This document shows, piece after piece, positions 16,464-26,758 of a stretch of 54,990 nucleotides of DNA (position 1 is its first letter; every line of letters starts with the position of its first letter). Made by a program: the position numbers and the translations under genes. The notes beneath the pieces are model-generated. The model did no database searches. It was given only the letters and a program-made list of their open reading frames with translations, and was not told the origin of the DNA. The stretch covers positions 1 through 54,990 of the forward strand of contig JAEWPH010000070.1 in NCBI GenBank assembly GCA_023460715.1, in the 5' to 3' direction. The stretch comes from Pseudomonadota bacterium. GTDB taxonomy: Bacteria; Pseudomonadota; Gammaproteobacteria; Burkholderiales; Burkholderiaceae_C.

Positions 16464-17744
16464 ATGCAAAAACAACAACTCGACGCGAAATTGGCTGTTA
16501 TTGGCCTTGGCTACGTAGGCCTTCCTCTTGCCGTTGAGTTTGGCAAGTATCGACATGTTGTGGGTTTCGACATCAATACGAAACGAATATCTGAACTGCA
16601 AGCTGGCGCGGACCACACACTCGAAACGACCAGTGAACAACTTGCAGAAGCCAAACTGTTGACCTATACCGCGAATCTGGAAGATCTCCGTGATTGCGGA
16701 ATTTTCATTGTCACCGTTCCAACGCCTGTAGACGAATCCAACCGGCCAGATCTGACGCCATTGGTGAAAGCCAGCGAGACAGTGGGCAAAGTTCTCTCAA
16801 ACGGTGCCATCGTTATCTACGAGTCGACCGTCTACCCTGGCGCTACAGAAGAAGTTTGCGTGCCCATTCTGGAGAGTACCAGCGGAAAGAAATTCAATGT
16901 TGATTTTTTCTGCGGTTATAGCCCCGAACGCATCAATCCCGGCGACAAAGAGCATCGTTTACCGAACATTAAGAAGGTGACCAGTGGCAGCACGCCTGAA
17001 GTCGCTGAAACGGTAGATGCCTTGTATAGGCAGATCATCAAAGCTGGCACTCATAAAGCGAACAGCATAAAGGTGGCGGAAGCCGCCAAAGTGATTGAAA
17101 ACACACAACGAGACGTCAATATTGCCCTCATTAACGAGCTTGCGATCATATTCAACAAAATGAATATCGACACGGAAGCCGTCCTATTGGCGGCAGGCAC
17201 AAAGTGGAATTTTCTGCCCTTTCGTCCGGGCTTGGTGGGCGGTCACTGTATCGGTGTCGATCCTTACTATCTCACACATAAAGCGCAGGCTATTGGCTAC
17301 CACCCTGAGATCATCTTGGCCGGTAGAAAAATCAATGACGGTATGGGCTCTTATGTTGTGACCCAACTGGTCAAGGCCATGACGAAGCGCCGCATCCATG
17401 TTGAAGGGTCCAGAGCTTTAGTAATGGGTCTGGCATTCAAAGAAAACTGCCCAGATATTAGAAATACGCGGGTAGTGGACATTATCAGCGAATTAAAAGA
17501 ATACAACGTTTCCGTAGACATCTACGATCCTTGGGTGGACTGCCAAGAAGCTCAGTCTGAATATGGATTAAATCTTGTGAACGCAGCCGAGCCCGAAGCG
17601 TATGACTCAATCATCGTTGCTGTAGCTCACGATGAGTTCAAAAAAATGGGGGCAGCAGCCATCCATGCGCTTGGAAAAAAAGATCATATTCTCTTTGATC
17701 TAAAATATATCCTCAACACAGAAGATTCCGATATCAGACTCTGA
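16464..17744 (+). CDS. tviB: UDP-N-acetylhexosamine 6-dehydrogenase (TviB/WbpO type)
   Basis: A 426-aa nucleotide-sugar dehydrogenase that oxidises the C6 hydroxyl of UDP-GlcNAc or UDP-GalNAc to the uronic acid in two NAD-dependent steps. The N-terminal Rossmann loop is [12 protein letters not shown] near residue 12. There are TPVDE near 92 and [16 protein letters not shown] near 150, a sequence typical of the TviB/WbpO group rather than UDP-glucose dehydrogenase. The [21 protein letters not shown] motif with the catalytic Cys is near 263. The next gene is a TviC-like C4 epimerase, so the pair would deliver UDP-N-acetylgalactosaminuronic acid. Specificity is by family likeness. Confidence 0.9.
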   Translation: MQKQQLDAKLAVIGLGYVGLPLAVEFGKYRHVVGFDINTKRISELQAGADHTLETTSEQLAEAKLLTYTANLEDLRDCGIFIVTVPTPVDESNRPDLTPLVKASETVGKVLSNGAIVIYESTVYPGATEEVCVPILESTSGKKFNVDFFCGYSPERINPGDKEHRLPNIKKVTSGSTPEVAETVDALYRQIIKAGTHKANSIKVAEAAKVIENTQRDVNIALINELAIIFNKMNIDTEAVLLAAGTKWNFLPFRPGLVGGHCIGVDPYYLTHKAQAIGYHPEIILAGRKINDGMGSYVVTQLVKAMTKRRIHVEGSRALVMGLAFKENCPDIRNTRVVDIISELKEYNVSVDIYDPWVDCQEAQSEYGLNLVNAAEPEAYDSIIVAVAHDEFKKMGAAAIHALGKKDHILFDLKYILNTEDSDIRL

Positions 17745-17777
17745 GCGTGCATCCCGACTAAAGCTGACCGTTCCCAA

Positions 17778-18818
17778 ATGCAGAATATTTACCAGATAGC
17801 CAAGGAAGAAATTATCAATCGCCCACGCGTGTGGCTGATTACTGGCGTAGCCGGCTTCATTGGCAGCAATCTTTTGGAAGCATTACTCAAGCTGAATCAG
17901 CGAGTTATAGGATTGGATAATTTCGCAACGGGTCATCAGGCCAATCTGGACGCCGTACAAACGTTGGTCGAGCCAACGCAGTGGAAGAACTTTCATTTTC
18001 ATCAAGGTGATATTAGAGATTTAGCGACTTGCAGAAACGCATGCGAAGGTGTAGAGCATGTACTGCACCAGGCAGCGCTAGGCTCGGTGCCACGATCAAT
18101 CAACGATCCCATAACGACCAACAATGTGAACGTTGATGGATTTTTGAACATGCTTGTTGCGGCCAAGGACAGCGGTGCGAGAACTTTTACCTACGCTGCC
18201 TCTAGTTCCACCTATGGAGATCATCCAAGCCTGCCAAAAATCGAGGAGACCATAGGCAACCCGTTGTCCCCCTATGCGGTCACAAAATACGTCAACGAAC
18301 TATATGCAGGTGTTTTCAGCCGCGTATATGGTTTCCATGCCACGGGGCTACGCTACTTCAACGTGTTTGGACGACGTCAAGATCCTAAGGGTGCATATGC
18401 TGCGGTGATTCCGAAGTGGACAGCAGCACTGCTAAACAACGAAGAAGTATTCATCAACGGAGACGGCCAAACAAGCCGGGATTTTTGCTATATCGACAAT
18501 GTCATCCAGGCGAACATTCTTTCCGCCACGAAAGAAACAGCCAGTTCGCAATCAGAGATTTATAACATTGCAGTAGGTCAGCAAACCAATCTCAACGAAC
18601 TTTTCAAGTTAATAAAGCAAAGTCTGGCCGCCCAGGGATTTCTTGTAGATAGACAGCCTAAATACCGGGAGGGGCGAGCTGGAGACGTGAAGCACAGCCT
18701 CGCAAGCATTGACAAGGCGGCTCGACAACTCGGATATGCTCCAACCCATTCAGTAGCTCAAGGAATGTTAGAGGCAGTTGCTTGGTATATAGATGAAAAT
18801 GCAAAGAAGCACAGGTAA
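17778..18818 (+). CDS. tviC: UDP-N-acetylglucosamine C4 epimerase (TviC/WbpP type)
   Basis: A 346-aa extended SDR that interconverts GlcNAc and GalNAc forms, or their uronic acids, bound to UDP. The NAD loop [16 protein letters not shown] is near residue 22. The catalytic Ser-Tyr-Lys set is [13 protein letters not shown] and the Y-x-x-x-[13 protein letters not shown] near 172. The N-terminal extension and the [13 protein letters not shown] segment are characteristic of WbpP/TviC enzymes. It follows the dehydrogenase by 33 bases and its 3' end overlaps the flippase start by 26 bases. GC is low, as for its neighbours. Confidence 0.9.
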   Translation: MQNIYQIAKEEIINRPRVWLITGVAGFIGSNLLEALLKLNQRVIGLDNFATGHQANLDAVQTLVEPTQWKNFHFHQGDIRDLATCRNACEGVEHVLHQAALGSVPRSINDPITTNNVNVDGFLNMLVAAKDSGARTFTYAASSSTYGDHPSLPKIEETIGNPLSPYAVTKYVNELYAGVFSRVYGFHATGLRYFNVFGRRQDPKGAYAAVIPKWTAALLNNEEVFINGDGQTSRDFCYIDNVIQANILSATKETASSQSEIYNIAVGQQTNLNELFKLIKQSLAAQGFLVDRQPKYREGRAGDVKHSLASIDKAARQLGYAPTHSVAQGMLEAVAWYIDENAKKHR

Positions 18819-20250
18819 GGCAAAAGCCATACTTTTGCAGGCCTCTGTTACCGTAACGGGGGTCATCAAAGGCATTCTACTTCTCAAGCTAATTGCAGGG
18901 TTGGGCAAAGAGCATTACGCTTTCATATCCCAGTTCCTCGTTATCGGAATGATCGGTGCTCAAGCGTTGATGGCAGGCTTTGACGCACCGATGGTTTCAG
19001 ACACTGCTACACAAAAAAGCGAATGTGCGCCAGATGCTTTGAAGCTGGTAATACTGATCAACTTACTGGGATTGTGCTTATTATTCCTCCTTGCCCCTGA
19101 AGCAATTGCAAATTTTGTGTGGGGAGATGCAAGCCATAGCACAGAAGCAATGTTGCTTCTAGCATATATAGGGGTGCAAGGCTTGAGCTTAACTAAGCTC
19201 ACGCAATTTCAGGGCGAAAAGAAGTTCAGCCTCTACACACGTTACCAGATGGCGCAGCAGCTTACCCAGTTGGCTGCAATCGCACTAACTACGTGGACTG
19301 GCAGTATCTTCTATATTGTCAATGCTGTCATCTTAGCCGAATTGACTGTTTGGACCTTAACTTCTCTCCTGGTGCCACTGGCACCTTTCATCGGAAAACC
19401 AACGACGAAAGAGAAGCTTATTTGGATCAAAGTGAATTTAAGGGTAGCACTTCCTCTCTTTGCAAGCACGCTACTCATCTGGATAATTACAAATGGTGGC
19501 CGCTTAGTGGCGGTAGATCAGACCGATCTCAAGACTTTGGCGATGTACTCATCCACACTTGCAATTGCAGTGTTATCGAGCGCACTCACCAATCCGCTTT
19601 GTACGGTTTTTTTCCCGTATTTATCTGCCGGCAAAGGTAAAAACAAAGAAGATTCTCAGAGCAACCTAGAACAAGCGCAGTCGGCACTTCTCGCAACTTC
19701 TACCCTGCTCTCGATTGGAATATTGTGCCTCGCCCGTCCTGCCATAGATTATTTAGCAGGGCCCTCTTTTTATGCAGGCCCATTATTTACGTTCCTGATA
19801 TGCGCAGGATATATCTTTTTCGCACAATCCCGCATTGTGGGCCTTTACCACTCCATCAATGGAAGCTCTGGAGCAATATTTAGAATTTATTGCTTAGGGA
19901 GCATCCTTTTCTTGGCTATGGCATGGCTCTCATCTCAGCTAATTGGAATCAACGGGATAGCACTGTCATTTGCTCTGGGTTGTTTTATGTTGTTCTCCCT
20001 GCTTATGAAGATAGACAGAAAACCATCTTTCAAGCATTTGAAGTTGACTGCATCTCGATTTTTAGTCGCTTTATTGACGTTGTACACAGCATGCTATTTT
20101 GATTTCTCCAGTTTCTACACAGGAATAGTGGGAGCATCTCTCATATCAGCAGCGGCGATGATTATTTTATACGCCGTTGCAACCACGCATGAGCGCGAAG
20201 TTCTTAACGGCATGACAAGTCGACTAAGAGCCAAATTAACGAAATCTTAG
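18793..20250 (+). CDS. Wzx-like polysaccharide flippase (MOP superfamily)
   Basis: A 485-aa very hydrophobic protein with about 12-14 predicted helices and the general pattern of O-antigen translocases: charged N-terminus, then paired helices, with Arg and Lys in cytoplasmic loops. It would flip the lipid-linked repeat unit across the inner membrane. No soluble-domain motif is present, and flippases have little sequence conservation, so the call rests on hydrophobicity, length and position next to a Wzy-like gene. It starts within the end of the epimerase gene. ATGs at 18793 and 18799 are both possible. Confidence 0.8.
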   Translation: MKMQRSTGKAKAILLQASVTVTGVIKGILLLKLIAGLGKEHYAFISQFLVIGMIGAQALMAGFDAPMVSDTATQKSECAPDALKLVILINLLGLCLLFLLAPEAIANFVWGDASHSTEAMLLLAYIGVQGLSLTKLTQFQGEKKFSLYTRYQMAQQLTQLAAIALTTWTGSIFYIVNAVILAELTVWTLTSLLVPLAPFIGKPTTKEKLIWIKVNLRVALPLFASTLLIWIITNGGRLVAVDQTDLKTLAMYSSTLAIAVLSSALTNPLCTVFFPYLSAGKGKNKEDSQSNLEQAQSALLATSTLLSIGILCLARPAIDYLAGPSFYAGPLFTFLICAGYIFFAQSRIVGLYHSINGSSGAIFRIYCLGSILFLAMAWLSSQLIGINGIALSFALGCFMLFSLLMKIDRKPSFKHLKLTASRFLVALLTLYTACYFDFSSFYTGIVGASLISAAAMIILYAVATTHEREVLNGMTSRLRAKLTKS

Positions 20251-20303
20251 AACAATATTTCCAACTAGAAATTACGACTAGGATTACCGTGCAAGGAAAA
20301 AAA

Positions 20304-21221
20304 ATGCCACTTGTCAGCATCATCATGGCGGCGTATAACGCCGAAGATTTTATTGGCAGCACCATCGAAAGTGTCAGGAGCCAGACTTTTCAAGATTGGG
20401 AACTGGTCATTGTCAATGATGGCTCTACAGACAAAACCCTGGCAATTGCTGAACAAGCAAAAAGACAAGACGATCGCATCCAGATTATAGATCGATTAAA
20501 CCAGGGTGCGCATATTGCAAGGAATATCGCCTTCCAAGCCTCCAAAGGTAAATATATCGCCATACTTGATGCCGATGACCGATTGCTCCCCAAAAAGTTG
20601 CAAATACAAGTCGATTTACTTGAAACGAAACGGGAATTCGACGTGGTATATGGCGATACTTGGCATTGCGACGAAAAAATGAATCGACTGATTCTCGAAT
20701 CAGAGAAATACAGAGGCCAGCAGCACTCGGGAAATGTTTTCGAAAAAATAGTACTTGGCAATCTTTTCGCTGTGCATGCTGCTTTAACGCGTAGAGAGTG
20801 CTTCGAAGAGACCGGCTTGCACAGGAACGAAAAAGATCTAATTGGAGATTGGGATTTGTGGGTTCGAGTAGCAGTGTCTCATAAGTTTTTTTACCATCAA
20901 GATCCCGTGTGTGAATATAGGCTTCATAGCCAAATGTCTGCAAGAAAGGATGTTGCCAGCAAGCAGTTAGAGCAACGCCTTGGGGTAGTAAAACATATCG
21001 AAAAAATGCCACAATTTCAGAAGCTACGCCCGGTGACAAAGCATTTATTCCACTATGCAAATGGACGATTTGCACAGAAGTTCTCACTTCATAGTGCGGC
21101 TATACCTTTTTTAATTTCCTCAATTAAATATTGGCCATTCTCCTGGAAAACATATGCAGCACTATCTTTCTCCCTAATAAAAACGCTAATGCCCAAAGAT
21201 ATAAAAAATGCAAAATCATGA
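20304..21221 (+). CDS. Glycosyltransferase family 2
   Basis: A 305-aa GT-A fold inverting transferase. The first strand PLVSIIMAAYNAEDFIGSTI, the NDGSTD nucleotide-binding motif near residue 37 and the D-x-D-like ILDADDR near 88 are clear. I use the ATG at 20304 because AAGGA lies about six bases upstream. A GTG 15 bases earlier is also open. It probably adds one sugar to the lipid-linked unit in the cytoplasm. The sugar is not predictable. Its stop overlaps the ATG of the Wzy-like gene. Confidence 0.88.
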   Translation: MPLVSIIMAAYNAEDFIGSTIESVRSQTFQDWELVIVNDGSTDKTLAIAEQAKRQDDRIQIIDRLNQGAHIARNIAFQASKGKYIAILDADDRLLPKKLQIQVDLLETKREFDVVYGDTWHCDEKMNRLILESEKYRGQQHSGNVFEKIVLGNLFAVHAALTRRECFEETGLHRNEKDLIGDWDLWVRVAVSHKFFYHQDPVCEYRLHSQMSARKDVASKQLEQRLGVVKHIEKMPQFQKLRPVTKHLFHYANGRFAQKFSLHSAAIPFLISSIKYWPFSWKTYAALSFSLIKTLMPKDIKNAKS

Positions 21222-22303
21222 AATATCTATTTTGCACCTTGCATAGGACAATCTGGTTAAATCCAGCCTGGGTAATATTTTTCATAGGGATCGGCTCCCT
21301 TACAGTCAACATTATCTTCTATGGTGAGCCTGGCACTTCACATCGACTTTTTTTTATAGGCATATTATTATGCGTATTGACTTATCTGCTTTGCCAGATT
21401 GCCACATCCAATGCGCCATTAAAAATTCAGAAAAAGGCAGTAATTTTCAAAACAATTAAGCCAATTCGCTTCATTAAAATATATGAAGCGCTTGGCGTTT
21501 TTGGTCTGATTATTTCCTTGTATTTAATCTACTCAAGAGGCATACAAGGTGCCAGCGAAATCTATGTGAACCTGCGGTATGCCAGAACGGTAGATCAATT
21601 GCCAGATTACGGCGCAGGACATCTTTCTCTCTTTTCTCTAGCTGCGTCTGTTGGAAACCTAATTTGCAACAATAAGCGGCGCTCCATTATTTTTTTGGTA
21701 ATTTCATTCTTCCCATCATTTGCCGCAATGGAAAGAACAGGAATACTATATCGAGTTATATTTTACGCATATTTTTATTTTTCGATTTACGGCATTAAAG
21801 CGAGAACTACAGTACTCTCTACTACAATCGTTTTAGGGGCGTTCTATTTAATGTCAGAACTTCTAAACAAGAGCACGTACAACGATTTGCCCTTCTTCGT
21901 TCCATATTTTTCATATGGATTGACAGCATTTAATGAACAGATAAATGCAGGATCGGCAGTTACTGCAAGAGATGTGTTTGGAATTGCTGCTGCGCCGCTA
22001 GATGCCCTATTAAAACCAGTATATGAATCAGATAGCTCGGGATTTTTTAACGTTTACACCTACATATTTCAGCCTTATGTCTTAATGGGCGAATTGGGAT
22101 TGTATGCCGTAATGATAGGACTCGGAGCTATTTTCTACGCATTGCAGAAATATGCAGATAAAATTTTTTACTTAAACTTTATAACTGCTTCGCTTTTATT
22201 CTCAGCGGTGATGATTTTTTATGATTGGACATTTTCGCTGACTACGCATCTCTATATGGCAATCATAGCAATTCCATTAACCATTAAAATAAAATTTAAA
22301 TGA
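21218..22303 (+). CDS. Wzy-like polysaccharide polymerase
   Basis: A 361-aa integral membrane protein with about ten predicted helices and a large polar loop around residues 200-280, the usual plan of oligosaccharide repeat-unit polymerases. It would link repeat units on undecaprenyl diphosphate in the periplasm. The start at 21218 forms ATGA with the preceding glycosyltransferase stop. It has among the lowest GC in the window (24 of 60 bases in 21361-21420). As with most Wzy proteins the call rests on topology and context, not on a motif. Confidence 0.75.
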   Translation: MKYLFCTLHRTIWLNPAWVIFFIGIGSLTVNIIFYGEPGTSHRLFFIGILLCVLTYLLCQIATSNAPLKIQKKAVIFKTIKPIRFIKIYEALGVFGLIISLYLIYSRGIQGASEIYVNLRYARTVDQLPDYGAGHLSLFSLAASVGNLICNNKRRSIIFLVISFFPSFAAMERTGILYRVIFYAYFYFSIYGIKARTTVLSTTIVLGAFYLMSELLNKSTYNDLPFFVPYFSYGLTAFNEQINAGSAVTARDVFGIAAAPLDALLKPVYESDSSGFFNVYTYIFQPYVLMGELGLYAVMIGLGAIFYALQKYADKIFYLNFITASLLFSAVMIFYDWTFSLTTHLYMAIIAIPLTIKIKFK

Positions 22304-23223
22304 TCGACGTAGTGATTGTGAACTGGAACTCCGGCGAGCTACTTGAAAGCTGCATAAAAACAGTCATCAGCGAAAAAGACTCATTGGTAAAAAATATTTA
22401 CGTCATTGACAATAATTCATCAGACAATTCGGTAGAATTTCTAGGAAATTTTAACGAAATATTGCTTATAAAAAACAATGAGAATATTGGATTTGGTGCG
22501 GCTTGCAACCAGGGCGGTCGCATAGCTACAGCGAAATATATTTTATTTCTAAATCCTGATTCAAGGATTTTTAAAGAAACCCTGTCGTCAACGCTTAATT
22601 TCATGGAGCGCAAGGAAAACAGCTCTATTGGAATTTGTGGAGTTCAGCAAATAGATTTAGCAAATCAGGTTGCAAAAACATGCTCCCGCTTCCCGACACC
22701 AAGGCGTTTGCTATTTAAAGCCTTAGGCGCCGATAAAGCATTCCCCAAATTGGGCGTTCTCATGTCAGATTGGGATCACGCCTCTACGCGACGGGTAGAT
22801 CAGGTCATAGGAGCCTTCTTCTTCGTGAGAACGAATGTATTTACGCAGCTTTCAGGGTTTGACGAAAGCTTTTTTGTATATTACGAAGAAGTTGATTTCT
22901 CATATCGCGCAAAACTATTGGGTTGGGACAGTGTCTACTTTGCTGGCGCGCAAGCTTTTCACGAAGGTGGCGGCTCATCCAAGAATATCAAAGCAAAAAG
23001 ATTATTTTATTCACTGCGAAGCCGTATCGTTTACGCTCACAAGCATTTTGGTCAGGTGGGTTTTTTTGTTACTCTAACAGCCACTTTAATAATTGAGCCG
23101 TTCAGCAGATGCAGCATTGCAGCACTAAAATTCTCTGCATCTACAATTAAGGAGACTTTGCTGGGTTTTGTGATGCTATATAAGTGGTTGCCAAAATGGT
23201 GTTTTCGAGGATCGACGCGATGA
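22300..23223 (+). CDS. Glycosyltransferase family 2, rhamnosyltransferase-like
   Basis: A 307-aa GT2 enzyme of the WbbL-like group: IDVVIVNWNSGELLESCI at the N-terminus, VIDNNSSDNS near residue 36, NIGFGAACNQGG near 61, FLNPDSRI near 83 and the acceptor-site motif FDESFFVYYEEVDFSYRAKLLG near 187. A C-terminal hydrophobic segment suggests membrane association. Many relatives transfer rhamnose, but no dTDP-rhamnose genes are in the window, so the donor is open. It is translationally coupled to the Wzy-like gene upstream and the GT4 gene downstream by ATGA overlaps. Confidence 0.87.
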   Translation: MIDVVIVNWNSGELLESCIKTVISEKDSLVKNIYVIDNNSSDNSVEFLGNFNEILLIKNNENIGFGAACNQGGRIATAKYILFLNPDSRIFKETLSSTLNFMERKENSSIGICGVQQIDLANQVAKTCSRFPTPRRLLFKALGADKAFPKLGVLMSDWDHASTRRVDQVIGAFFFVRTNVFTQLSGFDESFFVYYEEVDFSYRAKLLGWDSVYFAGAQAFHEGGGSSKNIKAKRLFYSLRSRIVYAHKHFGQVGFFVTLTATLIIEPFSRCSIAALKFSASTIKETLLGFVMLYKWLPKWCFRGSTR

Positions 23224-24311
23224 TGCCATTGCGTATACTGACGCTGTCAAAATATGGCCGCCAAGGTGCATCGTCAAGAATGCGGACATTCCAATATTTT
23301 CCTTATTGGAAGGAGATGAAATGGACCATCAAGGCCAGCCCTTTGATCTGCGATAATGCCTTGAGCGTTCGATATAAAGATGGTCGACACAATAAAAAAC
23401 AAACATTGAAGGCTTATATCGAACGCGCTCGCCTACTGATAAGTAGCGCAAAAGACTACGATCTTATTTGGATAGAGAAAGAGGCTTTTCCTTGGCTTCC
23501 ATATTTCCTAGAGCAGTCTCTAATAAACAAGACGCCATATGTCTTGGATTACGATGATGCCATCTTTCACAATTATGATCTACATCGATCTAAGTTAGTT
23601 CGACAGATATATGGAGAAAAGCTGGATCAACTGATGCAGCAAGCCGCCCTCGTCGTTTGTGGAAATAGGTATTTGGCGGACAGGGCTAGAAATGCAGGTG
23701 CGAATCAGGTGGTCGAAATACCAACCGTTATAGATCTCGAGAGATACCCGTGTATTGATTTTGAATCAACTGCTCAAAACGATATACCGCGCATTGTTTG
23801 GATTGGCTCTCCTTCGACTGCGAAATATCTCGAAATTTTGGCAGAGCCATTGCGAGCGCTGGCTGAGAGAATTCCTTTTATACTGCGTTTGGTAGGATCT
23901 GGAAATAAAGAAATTCCTGGAGTTAGAACCGAAATAATGAACTGGTCAGAGGAATGTGAAGTAGAACTGATCCGTTCATCCACCATTGGAATCATGCCAC
24001 TGGCTGACTCTCCGTGGGAACGAGGCAAGTGCGGTTATAAACTCATCCAATATATGGCCTGTGGACTGCCGACGGTCGCAAGCGACGTGGGAGCCAACGC
24101 GGATGTCATGGTGCATGGGCAGACCGGTTTCTTGGCAAAAAGCCCGCATGAGTGGTTATCTTCCTTACAGGCTCTTTTGGAAAATTCGACGCTCCGAGAA
24201 CGAATGGGATCCGCGGGCAGAGCACGCGTTGAGCGTTTCTATTGCATTCAAAAGACAGCACCCCAACTCGGGGAAATTTTGAACAGAGTGGTTATGGACT
24301 CTTCCCGTTAA
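23220..24311 (+). CDS. Glycosyltransferase family 4
   Basis: A 363-aa GT-B fold retaining transferase. The N-terminal lobe carries RILTLSKYGRQGASSRMR. The C-terminal donor lobe carries RIVWIGSPSTAKYLEIL, then KCGYKLIQYMACGLPTVASDVGAN near residue 275, the usual nucleotide-sugar site. Translation can begin at the ATG at 23220 overlapping the previous stop, or at the next codon (ATGATG). It shares YKLIQYMACGLP with capsule and O-antigen transferases, but the sugar is unknown. Confidence 0.86.
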   Translation: MMPLRILTLSKYGRQGASSRMRTFQYFPYWKEMKWTIKASPLICDNALSVRYKDGRHNKKQTLKAYIERARLLISSAKDYDLIWIEKEAFPWLPYFLEQSLINKTPYVLDYDDAIFHNYDLHRSKLVRQIYGEKLDQLMQQAALVVCGNRYLADRARNAGANQVVEIPTVIDLERYPCIDFESTAQNDIPRIVWIGSPSTAKYLEILAEPLRALAERIPFILRLVGSGNKEIPGVRTEIMNWSEECEVELIRSSTIGIMPLADSPWERGKCGYKLIQYMACGLPTVASDVGANADVMVHGQTGFLAKSPHEWLSSLQALLENSTLRERMGSAGRARVERFYCIQKTAPQLGEILNRVVMDSSR

Positions 24312-24315
24312 ATAT

Positions 24316-25449
24316 ATGAAAAGTCTTTTGCTGGTCGGCAGCTTCGCTGATTCTTTGCTTAATTTCAGAGGCCCTTTGATTGCAGCATTGCTTGAAAAAG
24401 GCATCAGGGTGCACGTTGCAGCTCCGGGATTGGGTCAGCACACCGTACAGCGAAAAGCTTTGGAAACTTTGGGCGTAATCGTCCATGATTTGTACATGGC
24501 GCGAACGGGCATGAATCCTATAACCGACATTCGGACGTTATGGAACATGTTTCGCTTAATCAAGAGCATTGCACCAGATGCGGTTCTTGCATACACGATC
24601 AAGCCAGTCATTTACGGAGTTATCGCCGCAAAAATTGCCCGCGTCCCTCATATTTTCGCTCTCATTACCGGCCTTGGCTACGCCTTTCAGAGCAAAGGTA
24701 GCCGGATTACACGCAGCATCGCGCAGTTGTTGTACCGTTTTTCGCTCTCCAGGGCTGAAAAAGTCTTTTTTCAGAACCCTGACGATAAGCAACTTTTTCT
24801 TCAACGCAAAATAATTTCATCCAATGTACCTGCAGTGGTTGTCAATGGCTCAGGCGTTGATTTAGATTTTTTCAAGCCAGCTGTACCTCCGACGCAGCCT
24901 GCTCATTTTCTACTGATTGCCAGACTTCTTGGGAGCAAAGGAGTCAGGGAATATGTACAGGCAGCCGAAATCATCAAGCAAAAACACGCCGATGTCTGTT
25001 TTTCGTTGGCCGGCTGGATCGACAGCAACCCTGACTCTATCAGTGAAACGGAGTTGAGCAATTGGATCCAAACAGGAACAATTAATTTTCTTGGGAAACT
25101 CGCTGATGTCAGACCTGCATTGCAAGCCTGCAGTGTGTACGTATTGCCCTCTTATAGAGAGGGGACGCCTCGTACAGTCTTAGAAGCAATGTCCATCGGA
25201 CGGGCCATCATCACGACGGATGCACCAGGGTGCCGCGAAACCGTGATACACGGTAAAAATGGTTTCTTGGTACCAATCCAATCAGCAGAATCACTTGCTT
25301 CCGCCATGGAAATTTTTATTAAAGACACCGCCCTTATTATTAGCATGGGAAGAGAATCTAGGGATATCGTGGAGCAAAAATATGACGTACGTAAAGTCAA
25401 CGAATTCATGCTAGCCGAGATGAAAGTTCATGCCCTAAGTGATATTTGA
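24316..25449 (+). CDS. Glycosyltransferase family 4, PglA-like
   Basis: A 377-aa GT4 enzyme resembling the Campylobacter PglA/CapM branch, which adds GalNAc to lipid-linked bacillosamine. Signs are VGSFADSLLNFRGPLIAALLEKG at the N-terminus (positions 6-28), AYTIKPVIYG near residue 93, and VNGSGVDLDFF near 176. The donor-site block SYREGTPRTVLEAMSIGRAI with GCRETV lies near 280-310. It sits directly before the PglC-like phosphoglycosyltransferase, so the second sugar of the unit is plausibly added here. That is inference from order. It begins 4 bases after the previous stop. Confidence 0.85.
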   Translation: MKSLLLVGSFADSLLNFRGPLIAALLEKGIRVHVAAPGLGQHTVQRKALETLGVIVHDLYMARTGMNPITDIRTLWNMFRLIKSIAPDAVLAYTIKPVIYGVIAAKIARVPHIFALITGLGYAFQSKGSRITRSIAQLLYRFSLSRAEKVFFQNPDDKQLFLQRKIISSNVPAVVVNGSGVDLDFFKPAVPPTQPAHFLLIARLLGSKGVREYVQAAEIIKQKHADVCFSLAGWIDSNPDSISETELSNWIQTGTINFLGKLADVRPALQACSVYVLPSYREGTPRTVLEAMSIGRAIITTDAPGCRETVIHGKNGFLVPIQSAESLASAMEIFIKDTALIISMGRESRDIVEQKYDVRKVNEFMLAEMKVHALSDI

Positions 25450-25481
25450 ACCTGCCAAAAATTGATGGAGGTTCGCAATTA

Positions 25482-26096
25482 ATGAAAAGATTCAGCGATA
25501 TTTTTTTGGCGTCTATAGCCATTCTCATATTGGGCATACCCTTAGCTTTCCTGGCTCTAGGCATCCGCTTCAAATTAGGTAGCCCTGTTTTTTTCTCCCA
25601 AATAAGAGCGGGAAAAGATGGCCGACCGTTCGTGATGAAGAAGTTTAGAACGATGACGGAGGAGAGAGATGCCAATGGAAATCTACTACCAGACTCAGAA
25701 CGCCTTACGCCTTTTGGCAAGCTCCTTCGATCTACCAGCCTAGACGAACTACCAGAACTGTGGAATGTTTTGAAGGGTGAAATGAGTCTTGTCGGTCCAC
25801 GTCCGCTTTTGATGGACTACTTGCCCCTCTACAGTCCTCAACAAATGCGCAGGCACCTTGTGCGCCCCGGCATCACTGGTTGGGCACAGATCAATGGAAG
25901 AAACTCTTTAGGTTGGGAAGAGAAGTTTGCATTAGATACGTGGTATGTCGATAATCAATCTTTATTTTTGGATATTCGTATTCTTTGGCTTACCGTCAAG
26001 AAAGTATTGATTAGAGAAGGAATCAGTGCAGACGGAGAGGCAACAATGGTCCGATTCAAAGGCAATAAAGATCAATCCGGAAAGGAATTAAAATGA
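25482..26096 (+). CDS. Initiating phosphoglycosyltransferase (PglC-like)
   Basis: A 204-aa small monotopic sugar transferase that moves a phospho-sugar from a UDP-sugar to undecaprenyl phosphate, starting repeat-unit assembly at the inner membrane. There is an N-terminal re-entrant hydrophobic helix (IFLASIAILILGIPLAFLAL). Conserved motifs are SQIRAGKDGRPFVMKKFRTM, DELPELWNVLKGEMSLVGPRP and RPGITGWAQINGRN. The size is that of PglC rather than the long WbaP type. GGAGG (25467-25471) lies ten bases before the ATG at 25482, which decides the start against an upstream TTG. With PglD, PglE and PglF homologues after it, diacetylbacillosamine phosphate is the likely substrate. Confidence 0.9.
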   Translation: MKRFSDIFLASIAILILGIPLAFLALGIRFKLGSPVFFSQIRAGKDGRPFVMKKFRTMTEERDANGNLLPDSERLTPFGKLLRSTSLDELPELWNVLKGEMSLVGPRPLLMDYLPLYSPQQMRRHLVRPGITGWAQINGRNSLGWEEKFALDTWYVDNQSLFLDIRILWLTVKKVLIREGISADGEATMVRFKGNKDQSGKELK

Positions 26097-26752
26097 GTAG
26101 AAATTTGTATGCCGTGTACGGAGCCAGTGGTTTTGGGCGTGAAGTTATGCCTTTGGCACGTGCTGCAGCATTAAAAGCTGGTGCCTCTCCAGATGAAATT
26201 GTGTTCATTGACGACAACCCTACCAGCACCACAGCGAATGGTCACCGAGTAGTGTCTTACAACCAATTCTTACAGTTAAATGCTTCTGAGCGCTACGTGT
26301 CCTTGGCGATAGCCAACAGCCAAATACGGGAGCGTTTGTCGGTGCGTTGTAACGATGATGGCGTAAAAGAGTGGTCTCTCACAGCCAGCAATGTTGTGAT
26401 AATGGATGAGGTTCAAGTAGACAATGGAGCGATTCTTAGCCCATTCGTTACGTTAACCTCGAACATCCGTATCGGTCGGCAATTTCACGCCAACATATAC
26501 AGTTATGTGGCACATGATTGCATTATCGGCGACTATGTAACCCTAGCACCCTCAGTGAAATGCAACGGCAATGTCGTAATTGAGGATCACGCGTATATAG
26601 GCACAGGAGCTGTGCTGAAACAAGGCACGCCAGATAAGCCTTTGGTGATTGGCAGGGGTGCAGTGGTCGGGATGGGTGCAGTAGTCACCAAAAGCGTTGC
26701 TCCCAATACTGTTGTGGTAGGCAACCCCGCCAAAGTATTTATCAAAGGTTAG
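26093..26752 (+). CDS. PglD/NeuD-family sugar O/N-acetyltransferase
   Basis: A 219-aa left-handed beta-helix acetyltransferase. An N-terminal Rossmann-like part (YAVYGASGFGREVMPLA, then VFIDDNP) is followed by hexapeptide repeats from about residue 105 to 215, with the catalytic His probably in YSYVAHDCIIGDYVTLAP. In the Pgl pathway this step acetylates the 4-amino group of UDP-4-amino-sugar to give UDP-diNAcBac. The C-terminal VVVGNPAKVF is typical. It overlaps the PglC-like gene by ATGA and is the last gene of clearly low GC. Confidence 0.87.
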   Translation: MSRNLYAVYGASGFGREVMPLARAAALKAGASPDEIVFIDDNPTSTTANGHRVVSYNQFLQLNASERYVSLAIANSQIRERLSVRCNDDGVKEWSLTASNVVIMDEVQVDNGAILSPFVTLTSNIRIGRQFHANIYSYVAHDCIIGDYVTLAPSVKCNGNVVIEDHAYIGTGAVLKQGTPDKPLVIGRGAVVGMGAVVTKSVAPNTVVVGNPAKVFIKG

Positions 26753-26758
26753 TTTGAC

